NCBI GenBank assembly: GCA_015657535.1
Contig: JADHZB010000153.1
Location: 1-39,086 of the forward strand
DNA from: Nephromyces sp. MM_2019
Taxonomy: Eukaryota; Apicomplexa; Aconoidasida; Nephromycida
Reading direction: 5' to 3'
Length of the DNA: 39,086 nt
Positions within the stretch are counted from its first letter, which is position 1, and each line of letters starts with the position of its first letter. A model generated the notes under the pieces. It did not search any database. It saw only the letters and a program-made list of their open reading frames with translations, and was not told the origin of the DNA. Shown in pieces: positions 17,979 to 29,825 of this stretch. The position numbers and the translations under genes were made by a program.

Positions 17979-20729
17979 TTAAATATCTCTGTCAAAAGAA
18001 CCCCGTGATACCATGAAGGCCGAAAATATTGTCGCAAACGTTAGGAATGCCAAAAAAGTCTTAAGCGTTAAAACCAGTGCATTAGAAGCCTTCGAAATTA
18101 AACAAAGGCACGGTGAAGTTCTAGAGTTATATTTTGTCGTAGTTGAGGTAAGGAGGGGTGTTCTTTCAGAAGTCTTTGGTATGATACCCACGCGGTAAGA
18201 ATTATCCTTGCTAGCTGCTGATGGAGCAAGAATATCTTGGGGCTTCGAAGCCCCCTTTAATCCCTTCAGATAAGACTGTATAGAGTTAAAAGTTGCCCCG
18301 AATTTAGACCCCTTTGGACCAGGACGCGATGATTCAACTTGGCCCCGCATGCTAGCCATGTGCGCAACAGTGCAGCCATTACCTGTTGTACTTCTTTCTA
18401 ACTTTGATTGGTCCGCTGGGCCATGTTCAGACAAACTAGCATTATTTTTAGCCATCGTACTATCTTCTGCTCTCTGTCTATGTGCAGGCAGCCATGAATA
18501 CCCGCTTAAGGTCGGAAATCTCATAAAATCTGTTCTGTCTTTACTAATGTATCCATCGTGATTCATCGGGTCCAAAACTGTACCCAATGCACGAGGAGCA
18601 TGATGTAGATCTGAAAATTTCACATCACTAGGTTCAACTATGCCTTCTGCATCTTGTAATATTTTTGAATAAACAGGAAGTCGTTGTGATCTTGGCCATT
18701 CGGAGGATGATGATCTACGCTGAACACCGATAAACCTTGGCATCTTCGAAGTATTCCGCGGAGATTCCATTTCTCTGTACGTGGCCAAAGGAATTTCTCC
18801 TTTATATTTTTCTTTTTTCCGAAATTCAGCTAGATGGTCTGATTTAGAATGCTCAGATGTCGCCTGCAATTCGGCAAGCCAATCTCGAGAAACGGGCAAT
18901 TGCCTCCCCCAGTTCCTATCCTCAAACCGGTTGCTCATCAAATAAGGCAGTCTCTGCTCAGGAACAGGTAGGGTTTCTGCCTTCATTCCACTCTTCTCAT
19001 ACATATAGATATCTCCTTCTTCCTTCGTTCGCGCAGTGATTGGCCGTGAATCCATGCTATGCACGACCTGCGAATTTTTTCCAGCAAGCGAAGAAATTTT
19101 TTCTAGTGAACCGCATCGAGCCGCAGCGGAAGTACGTAAAGGTAAACCAGCATACCGGTTATCACCAATACGTTGGAAATCTGTACTAGGTACAGTCTCA
19201 AAATGCATTGAATGGGAGGAAGGAAGCAAACTGCAATGAGAGCTGCTAGTTGAACTTGCGGTAGTTTCAGCTTGGCTTGGAGGGACACGGAAACCTTTTT
19301 CTCCAGCCCAAGAAGTCTTAAAATTTCCAATCCTTGAGTCATGCCTGAAAGAATTTTTGCTGTGGTGATAATCATTATGACGAAATTCTCCCATAAAAGT
19401 AGCATTGGATTCAGAATTAGGCCTATTTTTCAGCATATCCGACCAAAAGTTGGTGGAATTTACATTTGGTGATTCTGTAAGAGTAGTATCTGGACGCTTG
19501 ATACTCACATCTGTGTGCACTGCCTTGCTATCAACACTTCTGAAAGAGTCTTGTCTGTATAAACCAGGCTTAAAGCTATAACTTTTTTCATACAAATTAT
19601 CCACTAATCGGCCACGAAAACTGCTGGGCTGTGATAATTTGAACTGCTGCGCACTATTCGGATAATAGACAGGTATCCTTCCATCCGTATAGCCATCTTG
19701 TAGCTTCGCCGCTAGACTACCCTTTTGTTCGGTTTCCCATGTTGTTAAAAGTCCAGGTTTAGATGACAGTATATGATCCGAACCATTTTCACTCATAGGG
19801 CAGCCGAAGACAGTGTTTCTATACGTATTCTCTTTGTTTGAGGAATTCACATGAAGGCCTTCTGTAGACCTAGACCTATATGGTTTTCTAGCGGAACTTT
19901 GTGCTCTTAAAATATCATCAGTATGTTCTGCTTGGTCATCATCGTGGGAAAAGGTTTCAGAGGTTTTTGATGAAATGCACTCACGTAGACTTTTGTAATC
20001 TAACGGGCTTCTCACTCTTCGCCTCACTGAATAAAATCTATTAAGGTAATCATATCGATTGAACATGTCATTTTCTTCAAAGCTAAATCTCCCTCTAGTT
20101 CTTGGAACACCAGATAAGGACCCTTCAGTTGCTGTGTCCGATCCAGCAAGGCTTTCCTTTTTCCTTGTGTTACGCAGTTCATTGTAGTAGCCCTGCCCTA
20201 GTCCTTCAGGAAATGAAGATATTGGAGTGTGGAGATCTCCCTTTTCCAAATATAGCTTTGCATTTGGTATTGCAAAATCCCCTTGTATACTTGCTTTGGG
20301 GTTTTCTATTGATGAGCGGTTAGCTATATAACCTCTGCGATCCAAACGCGGTATACTTGTGCAACGTTCTTCTCTATTAGTAGACGGTTTTCGAAACAAC
20401 GTAGTCACACTACCAGGACTTTCAGATACCAAACCTGTTGGCACTTGCTCCTCTCCATTACCCACTGTATTGAAATGGTACGAATTCTCCTTAGAGCATA
20501 AGTCTCTAGAGTCAGACGATCTTATAGAAGATGTGCCAGGAAGAGATGCAATATCAGAAAAGCCACTACCCCATGATTCTCCTCTCAGCTTTTGATGTGT
20601 CCTGATTAAGGCTGCTCCTGAACTAGCATGAAGCCCAGTTCTGCGCCGTAGGAAGAGTCGTGGGTGCCCGGGGCTAGCGGGGATGGGGGTCAATGACGGA
20701 GAAAGGCGATTGCCCGGAGAGGGGAACAT
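17979..20729 (-). CDS. Orphan 916-residue serine-rich protein with a C-terminal membrane anchor
   Basis: A single uninterrupted reading frame of 916 codons; this length cannot arise by chance here. The ATG at 20729 is the first in frame, with TAG four codons upstream. No family recognised. Residues 1 to about 850 are hydrophilic and rich in S, R, N and D with no obvious fold, starting with a proline-rich and basic N terminus (RLFLRRR at 24-30). A hydrophobic segment at about 884-907 (core TFLAFLTFATIFSAFMV) leaves only nine residues after it, the layout of a tail-anchored protein facing the cytosol. Just before it, ERTPLL (855-860) fits the acidic dileucine sorting signal [DE]xxxL[LI] read by AP adaptors, and CLCL (874-877) could be acylated. 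Inference: a disordered, cytosol-facing scaffold on an endomembrane. A perfect 12-bp inverted repeat lies 105-165 bases upstream of the ATG. The absence of introns contrasts with neighbouring genes. Confidence 0.92.
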   Translation of the reverse strand: MFPSPGNRLSPSLTPIPASPGHPRLFLRRRTGLHASSGAALIRTHQKLRGESWGSGFSDIASLPGTSSIRSSDSRDLCSKENSYHFNTVGNGEEQVPTGLVSESPGSVTTLFRKPSTNREERCTSIPRLDRRGYIANRSSIENPKASIQGDFAIPNAKLYLEKGDLHTPISSFPEGLGQGYYNELRNTRKKESLAGSDTATEGSLSGVPRTRGRFSFEENDMFNRYDYLNRFYSVRRRVRSPLDYKSLRECISSKTSETFSHDDDQAEHTDDILRAQSSARKPYRSRSTEGLHVNSSNKENTYRNTVFGCPMSENGSDHILSSKPGLLTTWETEQKGSLAAKLQDGYTDGRIPVYYPNSAQQFKLSQPSSFRGRLVDNLYEKSYSFKPGLYRQDSFRSVDSKAVHTDVSIKRPDTTLTESPNVNSTNFWSDMLKNRPNSESNATFMGEFRHNDYHHSKNSFRHDSRIGNFKTSWAGEKGFRVPPSQAETTASSTSSSHCSLLPSSHSMHFETVPSTDFQRIGDNRYAGLPLRTSAAARCGSLEKISSLAGKNSQVVHSMDSRPITARTKEEGDIYMYEKSGMKAETLPVPEQRLPYLMSNRFEDRNWGRQLPVSRDWLAELQATSEHSKSDHLAEFRKKEKYKGEIPLATYREMESPRNTSKMPRFIGVQRRSSSSEWPRSQRLPVYSKILQDAEGIVEPSDVKFSDLHHAPRALGTVLDPMNHDGYISKDRTDFMRFPTLSGYSWLPAHRQRAEDSTMAKNNASLSEHGPADQSKLERSTTGNGCTVAHMASMRGQVESSRPGPKGSKFGATFNSIQSYLKGLKGASKPQDILAPSAASKDNSYRVGIIPKTSERTPLLTSTTTKYNSRTSPCLCLISKASNALVLTLKTFLAFLTFATIFSAFMVSRGSFDRDI

Positions 20730-20833
20730 CAGTACGTGCTAATTTTACTACGATATATAAGGCAAGCAGGTGATGGGTGGCAAGAAGGACGATATATACG
20801 GTAGATAGAGCTTAAAGAGGAGCACAACTGCAT
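20730..20833 (-). other. Short upstream region of the 916-residue gene
   Basis: About 100 bases between the ATG at 20729 and the inverted repeat. TTATATATCGTAG lies just upstream of the ATG, but nothing marks it as a TATA box rather than AT-rich leader. Confidence 0.3.
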
Positions 20834-20894
20834 TTACGAGGGTGTAAACTCAGCGGGGAAGAACACGAGTGTTATCACCCTCACACCCTCGTAA
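20834..20894. promoter_or_regulatory. Perfect 12-bp inverted repeat upstream of the 916-residue gene
   Basis: TTACGAGGGTGT (20834-20845) and its exact reverse complement ACACCCTCGTAA (20883-20894) flank a 37-base loop. The loop contains a small palindrome, AACACGAGTGTT. Lying 105-165 bases upstream of the ATG at 20729, it could be a promoter protein-binding site or a stem-loop in the 5' leader. The function is inferred; the symmetry is exact. Confidence 0.6.
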
Positions 20895-23800
20895 GGATAT
20901 TACGATAGGGGAAGAAAATCATCAGCTCCACGAATATCAGGAAAACGAAAGTCCATCTCTAGCGGGGATCGCGTATGTGCCTGGCGAGGGTTACACTTAG
21001 AGCAGCAAAAGCAAAAGTGAAACTTTATTCGGCGGAACCACTGCAGGAGTCGACAAACTAAGTAAAACAAGAGTTTGATTGCCCTTACCTTATGGAAGTC
21101 TTCACCTGCTGGCCATTCCACAAGAAAGAGGCGATTGAACGTGATGACTTACAAGTTATACTTGGGATCACACAGAATTCAACTTCAGAGAGAGCATAAA
21201 AAATACAAAGGCTCATTAAAATAAGATAAACTTAAACAGCGTGACAGGATAAGGAGGGGAAACAGATAGCGGCTATTTTAAAGTAGAAGCTGACAAGAGG
21301 ACATGCACAGAACATTGCCTACATGGTACAAGATATTATGAGACACATTAAGCACCGCTGTTTTTTGTTGTAGTAAAATACGCTTCATAAAGGCATGCAC
21401 AACCCTTTCAAAGTAATGCCAATAAAATAGGACCAACAAGTCCGCAAAAATTCACGATTCATCATTCTGTAACCTGGCGCCCTCCTGCGGTATTTTACCA
21501 TAGATTTAAAGCGCCAGTATGCTCATGAGGACACTCATTCCTCATATGAATGCCAGATCGAATGGTGGCATGCAAAATTCAGAGATGCGCACCTATCAGC
21601 TCCTTGAGATGACTAGGCCTTAAGACACCGAATAGCTGCGGTAGGCGTACTCAAGGACAAGCCTTCTATGAAACGCTGAAAGAAGTGCACTGCACAATCT
21701 TGTCAATGCGTAATATCCAGAGTTGCTGTAAACGTAGCACCGGTTTTTGTGCCTAACAGGGAGGATGCTCAACCAGCTCATGGAATACATGTGAGTATTC
21801 ACGGGAAAAATTGAGGGTTGAATCTTGCTAGCTGAAATATTCTTGGTGACGCTTTTCTAGTGCATGAATAAAATGGCAATACAGTATCGCTGAGAACGTT
21901 GTTGAGTTTAAGGACCTTGAGCATGGATTAGAGGGGCGCTAAAACTGCAAACTGTATAATAGCCTTCGAAACTTGGATACAGCTGGTTTTCAGACAAATC
22001 ATGGGTCCACGGTAACCCTACCAATATTCGGAGTTATGCATTCTAAGCGCTACAAATCTCCGTGTCATCAATGAATAATCCACAGGCAGCCATATTTTTG
22101 GTAGAAGCACTTGCACAGGAATTGCTTAACAAAGAAAATAGCCAAACCCTGTAACGCTTGAGTGATTACGAGAAAGATTTCAAACCTCACGGCGTTCATC
22201 ATTCCCATCGAGAGAGATTTATTCAAGCTATTCACGATAAAATAATGGTCGGCTTCCTACCATTTTTTGTGCCGGCATAGCATCCGTACTGTCAGTGCCA
22301 CATGCGCTAGATTTGTAAGATTGGGCAAGAAAAACTTGTTTTGTAGCTTTGCGTTGCGTGTTACTCGAAGAACTTATATATCATTCAATCTGCTATACTG
22401 AGGTGTTATTGGTGGACCTCCGATGTTGAACAAACATACGCGCATTTGCACGTAGCACTTGTCATCTTTTCACCCTTGCACGGTACATTGTCATTTGCGA
22501 TACTTGAAAACTATGCTATGAATAATAAGTACAAGTGATTCTTGTCGTCTTATTAAGAAATAGAGGTAAATTCTCCCCTATTTGCATCATCACTGGTGTA
22601 TAAGACGCCTCTATGAGGGCACAGCTGCAGTTTTGCCAGAGTTCAAGCAAGACTTAGCGGGAATTACCCTATCAATTGACTGCGAGGAACAACTCACGCA
22701 GCAGTTTTTGCTAGCAAGCTGCTACACACATAAAAATTGAACTTCTAAGCAAGATGGAGTCATCACAAGAGATATTTGAAGAAAATCTTACGCAGAAGCT
22801 CAGCGATGAATGTCAAAAACCGCAAAATAAAATATATTCTCCAATCCCATTGTAGCACTCCTTATTTTCCTTAAAGAGCTCTATTAAGAAGTATAGGCTA
22901 GCTTATAATTAAAAGGCATGCCTTTGATATAAAATCTCATCGCATGTTTAACGCAGAGATAGACGGTATATAAAAGCTAGTTTTTCGGTCAACCTTACGT
23001 GTCAATGAATAAAACTAGTTGAGCTGAGCAGCCAATACATGCACTTCCGGAAATATGCGTGAGTTCCACTGCCTTAAAACAATGAAACTTCTGTAGTTAA
23101 GAGTTGCAATCTTCATAATAGAGCAAAAAAATCATAATTGTGATTTTTCGCTACAATCCGCAGCTATAAAATAATGCCATTTATTTTCTCTGCCCAATAT
23201 TCCAATTCTGCATTAAGAAAGTGGCTATGAAAAATATTTACACTAGCGTGTGTGCGATGCTTCTATTAACGGACGAAAACTTCAACGTTATGCTGGCATG
23301 TTTTTAGGAAAGCTAAAGCTTTTAAGCTTATATAGGAGAAAATATATAAAACCTTTTCAATAACATCAGTGTTCAATGCTAGAGCATAATAGTATTATCT
23401 CTCTTACCATGGCATTGGTAAGCTGGTTCACACCTTTATATGGCATAGGATAAACATTTAATTGAAAATTTTAGCTGCAGATTGTGCTATTGAAAACTTT
23501 GGAGGTTTCACGTTGGTAACTCCAAAATTTTAAAGTGCCACTCTATTTTTATATATGGGTGGCTAAAATTTTTGCTCCTGTAGTATACATTTTTTTCGCA
23601 CTTTTTTGGCTTGATTTGGCTAGCTGTGGAAACCTAGAGTGAGTTCCACTGCCCTACTTTCTTAAATCTTAATAATCCTGAATTTTGTTCTCTTCAGTAA
23701 TGTCGCTATACTCAGAACTTTGTTCTGATACCTCTTGTATATCCTTTTGCATCCTGACAAGAAATTAACGGGTAAAATTGCAAAGATTCGAGTTTTTTAG

Positions 23801-24540
23801 GCTTAACATTATAGTAAAACAAATTTTTCAGATCCATCAATGGATGAAACCAGGAGCATATTACGCAGCCTTAAGTTTTTGGTGAAGGAATCTTCGTGTA
23901 GTAGCATCTACAGCTAAAAAGCACAGTGAAACTATGCACATAGGAAATAAAAGCCGCAAAGATTAGCGTGATCACCAAAAAATACTCTAATAAATGTCAG
24001 TGAGACGAACCAATTTTCCTGGGGTAACATAGTGTATTTGTGTGTCTATAAACGACGAGCATGCTTCTAAAATGTAGTTCCATTATCATGTGCTCTGTAA
24101 GATACTCCAAGACTGAATATTCTGGAATAGTCCAGTAAGTGCCTATTTTTATGAAGCTTTTACTGCAACTTGAGTGGTCCTGCATGTACTAACCCTCTCG
24201 GGATTCCCAAAGTCTGTCGTGCTACTTATAACATGACACTTTTATGTTTATCTATAGTACATTGCTCCGTATTACATTTTTTGCTGCGACTATCGCATAC
24301 TATTTTATCTGGGGTACAATGAATGCTACTTAGTTAATATCTATAGTATATGTTTTCGACACTCAGCGTTATGTTTTCAGCGCATTCCTTCCTCCCTGCA
24401 TCTCTACTCTGAAAATTCTCAGTCCAGTTTATCATCTACTAATCTGTAGTGCAGAACATCATAATTTTGGAAAAACAAACCCTTGTTTACTGCTTCATAC
24501 TGGGAAGTGAGCAAAGCAGCGGCTTCGAAGAATTATCAAC
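20895..24540. other. AT-rich spacer, no secure gene
   Basis: A minus-strand segment at 21141-21089 reads FNRLFLVEWPAGEDFHK before a good donor (AAG|GTAAGG) and could be an exon, but it has no partner. A reading that splices it to the 916-residue frame through an acceptor at ATTAG (ending 20742) is possible in phase, yet the acceptor lacks a pyrimidine tract. The remaining 3 kb shows only short frames and no repeats of note. Confidence 0.45.
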
Positions 24541-25259
24541 TCACATTTTTTCTTGGTAATCTTGTGCCCTGAGGCATACTTTGAGACCCATCAAAGGAAT
24601 ATAGCCGAGGACGGTACCCAATAAAACGCCTAATAGGCCGAGAGCTGCGCTCAAAAAATGTGAAACAGGATAAAGAAAGAAGTTAACCGTTGGCATGCTT
24701 AGAATGAAGCATGGCATCTGAACCGCCAGCACTGCGGCGTGACTCCTGTTGTTTTGTGTTAATGTCCTAATACATTTATTTCGTTATGTTCATTTTTTAA
24801 TGCTATCAATAATGTTTACTTTCTTCTTAACCCTTAGTAATGCTGCTTAACCCAATCGCCAAAGTAGGCTACATGATATGTTATACTTATGAAATATGCA
24901 ACCAACTTTCGTTTTTGACTCCCCCCAGCTCTTTTTATTAATGTTTGTTGCATTAATTCCTCACAGAAATCTGAGTTACTCCGTAAAACTTGTACCCCCA
25001 ATTTTTCAAAATCATTGTTTTTACCTAGCATCGTGACTGGCGCATTGTTAGCAATAATCCTGAAATGATAGCCAAGGGCTACCCCAAGCGATCCTAAGGC
25101 GATGCTTCCACATATAGCTCCCTGTTCTCTATGTGTAACCAAACAAAATGGCATCAGTATCATGGTACTGCTGAAGAGAAAAGATGTTGGCGGGCAATGT
25201 GTCATTGGATAAGAGATCACCCATCCACCCAAAGCGCCTAAAAAAATATTTGAAAGCAT
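24541..25259 (-). CDS. Candidate multi-spanning membrane protein, two exons, unknown family
   Basis: No family recognised. The first open segment starts at ATG 25259 (open further upstream to an acceptor-like ATTAG ending at 25282) and runs to 24834. It has about three hydrophobic segments (residues 3-20, 25-41, 47-66; for example GSIALGSLGVALGY) followed by a soluble part with NNDFEKLGVQVLR. The second segment, 24766-24541, begins after GTATTAG in phase 2, encodes TLTQNNRSHAAVLAVQMPC, and adds about two more membrane segments (FILSMPTVNFFLYPV; LSAALGLLGVLLGTVLGYI) before a TGA at 24543-24541. The donor of the first exon is unclear; AA|GTTGGT near 24910 is the only phase-2 option I see. Hydrophobic runs in both segments support one polytopic membrane protein. 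Upstream exons may lie above 25259. Confidence 0.4.
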
Positions 25260-28008
25260 TGAATAAAAGATTAGAAGGAGACTAATACCAGGTTAAGGGA
25301 CCTAAAAATAAAGTGAAGAATATTTAGCCATCGTTCTGGCAGAATAATGTTATGCGCTATGGATTTAATAATTGGATTTTTTCTTTGCATAAGCTTAACA
25401 ATAAGGAATTTTGCTCACGCACAAGAATCTAAGTTGCGAAATATGTGGAAAATTGAGTGTTGACGTATTCAGTTTTGTTAGGCACTAAGAGCGCGTCAAA
25501 AATAAGAATAAATCAGTGATTAAATGCGTTAAAATAAACCAATAATAATGCCTGCAATAGCACACATTAAGTAGAAAATATTTTGAGTAACAGCTAATAC
25601 TACCCTTAAGCATGTATGTGTTGTAGTATCATGGCGGTATACCTTGAAAGCGTAGTAATCAACACACTTTACTAAATAACCCCCGCACCTTACATGCGAA
25701 AACACCTTGTGATTAATATATTATCTTTGCATGCGTTTAAAATAAAGATTACGCAGCTCTTGCTATCATTAATGTTTTGATCTATTTTAAGCATTACAAT
25801 CAATGCATCAACAATAAGCAGAATCATAATAAGAATATACCTTCATAGGCTTTTTTTTCTAAAATGCGGTTTTGAACAAACGACCTAGTAGTTTATGACA
25901 ACGAATATATAAAAACAGAAGGAAAGAAAGTACTAAGGTAAAACGTAAATAAAAAGTGCCACTTAAATTTTTACATTATACTTGTGGTGCGGCTAGCATC
26001 TACTAATTTATTGCTGCACTATGGTAGAGTCTTAACCCTCTAAAGTTTATCGAGTAAACTAACTAGTGCACAACTTCTTCACTTAAAATACTAATCATAT
26101 GGATAAAGTGTGCATTCTAAGGAAAGAGAAGATTATATCATTTAAGCTCGTTTTTTTAAGAGAAACTAATGAATAATGCTGAGCGCTTAATTGTTCCTTT
26201 TCTCTACGCTTTTATGCATTACTTGCTTAGTCATTTAACTTGGACTTGGAAAAAAAAATTATAGCAGGCTTAAAAAAATATCTTAGCTTGCCTTACAAGG
26301 CGCGAGATTTAAATTTTAAAGCTTAGATACGTATCAAAAAAATAGTATAGATACTGTGAAGGCTTAGGATGGGTAGATTTATATAATAAAAACATAAAAA
26401 GGATGATATTTTGTCTAGCTGGGAAGATATCGGTAGGTAATTCGCTTGCACTACCCATAAAAGAACCACGGGCTAGCAATCAAACAAGATTTTAATATAC
26501 AATGATACTAACATGCCTGAATATATGCAGGAAAATTTTTGAGCTTCAACGCTATATTATTTACCTATTAGTGGAGCAAGCAAACAATATCCTCCACCCT
26601 CAACGAAATAGCTATAGCTTAGTATCCGCTGCAAGATAAGATGAGATATTAATGTAGTCACGTCTTTAATTAGTCTTTAGTACGAATATAAATGAGAAGG
26701 CTTCTAAAACCCACGTTATGAGCGCTTGCATCTCGATGCAATTATCCCATGGAAACACCCTCAAACTTTACAGTCAAGTGATGGTCTCTGCTGGGTGCTG
26801 AATTTTTTCTTTCGGCATTACAAGCATTCAATGTCGTATAATTAATGGCGTAGGAGACAAAAAATTACCAGCTTTTGATATTGAAAGGGGGAGAATTAAA
26901 CTTATTTGCCACCCATAGGCTTTTTGCTTCGCTTTTTTGGTAGCGCATTACTCCCCTAAGTCCCCCTCCCGCATATTCAACATTGACATATGCTGGCTTA
27001 CCAAGTTTTTCCCTAGTGCTAACATGGTTTTTGTGCGGAAGTAATACAATGTAGTAAATCCCTCTCCTTTAATTTTTTGCTTCATCAGCTTTCTTCATAA
27101 AATTGATGATGGCAAATCTTACGTGGTTGCTTTTACAAATATGCTATATTGATGATATTGATCAAATTCCCTTCCTTGAGATGCGCCCCACGTTGACGGG
27201 TAGCCTCATCATATTAAATGATAAATTACTGGCTCGCGCGCCAGGCAATTATTTCGAATTATTGAGCACTACTTAGTATTTGCTTAGCTAGTCATAATGT
27301 TGCTACTACAAGGGTTATTATTCATTACTTCACTACACTTTAGGTTTCCATCACATCAAGAAGTTTTTATAACATTCAAATATTGCGAAATTTCGATTCT
27401 TTAATACAATACGAATGCAACGCCCTCCAAAAGTATAGCCATCATAAGGAGTTTATTGCAATATGGAAAAAATACCCTAATATGACGAAGGAAAATATTT
27501 GCGCTGCCAAGCATACATACTAATTATAAAATTACCAAAGAATCTTCGTTGCTGGCAAGTGAAAACGAACAGCTTTCGAAAACAAAAGACCACGGCGCAA
27601 ATTTAAGTTACTTTGTTTCCCACACAGAGGAAGATTAGATCACCCAAATACTATGAATAGGAAACAGCCAGTATGTTATACTAGCATAGTGTCCACTACT
27701 GAGAATAGCCATCAATTTGCATTCGCTCAGATACCTTGCTGTTTAAGCATAACTGCTGAGGTTACCTTAGAGAGTGAAATTCTTCACAGGTATATCACAA
27801 GCGTTTCTATCGTTTAGAATCGCAGAAATGCATGTTTTCATCACATTGGTAAACAGCGACATTGAAGGGAAAAATTGACTATAAAAAAAAGTAATGGATG
27901 TACAGCAAATAGACCTTTCCTTCGTTTCAACAGTTTAGACTAACATACATTTGCATTAAAAAAAGAAGGCCCACCTTTGAATAGGGTTTTGACAGAATCG
28001 AAATTAGC
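25260..28008. other. AT-rich spacer or long intron, no secure gene
   Basis: No open frame reaches 60 codons on either strand, the longest such gap in the window. It could be intergenic or an intron joining the exons on either side, which are on the same strand. No repeat, tRNA or conserved RNA was recognised. Confidence 0.5.
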
Positions 28009-29825
28009 TCAATCCACTTGAAGATGCACACGAGCCATATGAAGCTGCTGCCCATGGTTAGGGGGGGGCATTTGCAACCATTTTGACATCCCTAGAGTAA
28101 AGCATACCAAACCATAAATAACGGAAAAGCAATAGCTTTGACAAGTTAAATATGACGTATCAAAGTTAAAGCTCGCTCTCGAGCGGGCAAAGCATAGGGA
28201 CTGGGTAAAGGTATCACTTTCTCTAATTAGATCGTAAGGAAAATTTGGCTTGCATGTCCTCATTCTGAAGTTATGTTCAATTTTAGTGTGGCATGCTAGA
28301 TATGGCATCTCAAAGTTATTGGGGCTATCAAAGTGCTGCTCCCAGAAGCTGGCTAACTCAGTCGAGGGAAAAATAAACTTTTTTGGATCAAGCGATGATC
28401 GCTAATTTCATAAATACTTGTTATATTATTTGGGACTTCTGCAGGAAGCTGCTTAGAGCATCTCAGCAGCATCTCCCTCCCAATTATTCAAAAGATATCT
28501 CCCCCCTACATATAGTAGAAATGTTGTAACTGCACAGTACGGAGTTCAAAATTTTCCTGCTCGCAATATGAATCGGTAAAAATACTTTTTTTTCTTTCAC
28601 TGCCGAATTAACAATTAGCCCATTAAACAGCAGCCTCAGCTACTTTTTATAAAAATTAGTGTTACCATGCATCATCAACCCTATAGGCAACTTAAAGGAT
28701 CGAATGAAGGGAAAATCACGTGAATGAAAAAAAACTGCTTTTTTAGCAAATTTAAACTTTTTTTTAATCTTTTAAAGCTAGATACATGCCAACATTTCCA
28801 TATTAAACTAATTTCTTTCGTAATTCTTACTACAAATAATTATTTTCATAAAAAAAGGGATAATTAAAAAAATTTCCGCACTCCACAAAGCCCTCCGTAG
28901 ACGAGGGAGCCTAGAGTTTTTTCTCAAACGGCTGCTATAATACATCTCGTGGAAGCGATCAACTGGTCAGCAGCAACGCTCATTGAAGAGCCGACGGGCT
29001 CTTCAGGTTATATTAGTGAGGTGAAATAATCTCAAGGCAGAAAGCAAGCGGCATGCACTTCTATGATAAACAAGTGCAAATAATTTTGAACGACTTCTTT
29101 TAAGTTTAATTTTCACGTGCTAAAAATCTTACTAGCAATGAGAATATTTGGACAAGATAAGAGAAACCAATTTGTTAGCTAAATGTAGACATTACCTTAG
29201 TCGCGGTAACCCGATCAGGAGTCCCTGCTGACCCAACTTTATCGGTTTCTTGATGTTTTTTCGAGCTGAGAAGTGACACTTTCTTTAATGGTAAGCCTCC
29301 AACACCTTTGTGTCCTATATATTCATTTTTTTCTGCAAGAAAGCTCTTCTGAAGCTGTTCTTCCCTATCATGGGAAATGCTAGCATTGCTTCGAATTTCC
29401 CAGTTATATCTCCTGGGTATTGTACTTGCCGGAATACCTCGCTTTGCCTCATCTTTACTATGCTGCTGCTTATCATTCTGGAGCATGTGATCATGAATTC
29501 CTAAATTTTTCACTGATCCTGTATCATTCGCGCCTTGTACAGCTTTCGTGCCATCAATGATATAGCTACTCCTAGAACCACCATGGTCTGGTGAATAAGA
29601 GTTAAAGTGGTTGGCACCGGCGATTCTTTTCCATTTTACAGCTGAAGGCTCAAAACTCCTAGAAGGCAGCGAGTTCTGTTCAATTCCGCGTGCATTAGGA
29701 TTCTCTATGATTATGACACTATCTCGCAGGTGCTCCGTTGCGTTGACGTAAACTGTCATCAATGCCGAGGTAATGTGCCAAAGACTTACGTAGCTCCGAT
29801 TTCTATTCCTACAGCTGGCCGACAT
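28009..29825 (-). CDS. Candidate gene of unknown function with a 210-codon first exon
   Basis: ATG at 29825 starts a frame of 216 codons, longer than chance predicts for this base composition. A donor, ACTAAG|GTAATG, closes it in phase 0 at 29196 after 210 codons. The encoded part is hydrophilic and low-complexity (N, S, K, Q-rich) with a weakly hydrophobic patch near residues 13-27 and no known motif. A phase-0 segment at 28401-28009, after the acceptor TTTATGAAATTAG, would add 130 residues (starting RSSLDPKKFIFPSTELASFW, ending LHMARVHLQVD) and a TGA; its open length is near the chance limit. A strong donor-like GTAAGT also occurs inside exon 1 at 29789-29784, after codon 12, so an alternative short first exon is possible. 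No family recognised. Exon 1 is fairly secure as coding; the join to 28401 is inference. Confidence 0.45.
28984..29005. repeat. Perfect 9-bp hairpin with 4-base loop
   Basis: TGAAGAGCC, loop GACG, GGCTCTTCA. It is GC-rich in an AT-rich setting, inside the supposed intron between 29195 and 28402. A structured-RNA or binding-site role is possible but unsupported. Confidence 0.6.

Noticed and set aside
23059..23653. GTGAGTTCCACTGCC occurs at 23059-23073 and 23639-23653
   Set aside because: About one exact 15-base repeat is expected by chance in a window of this size.
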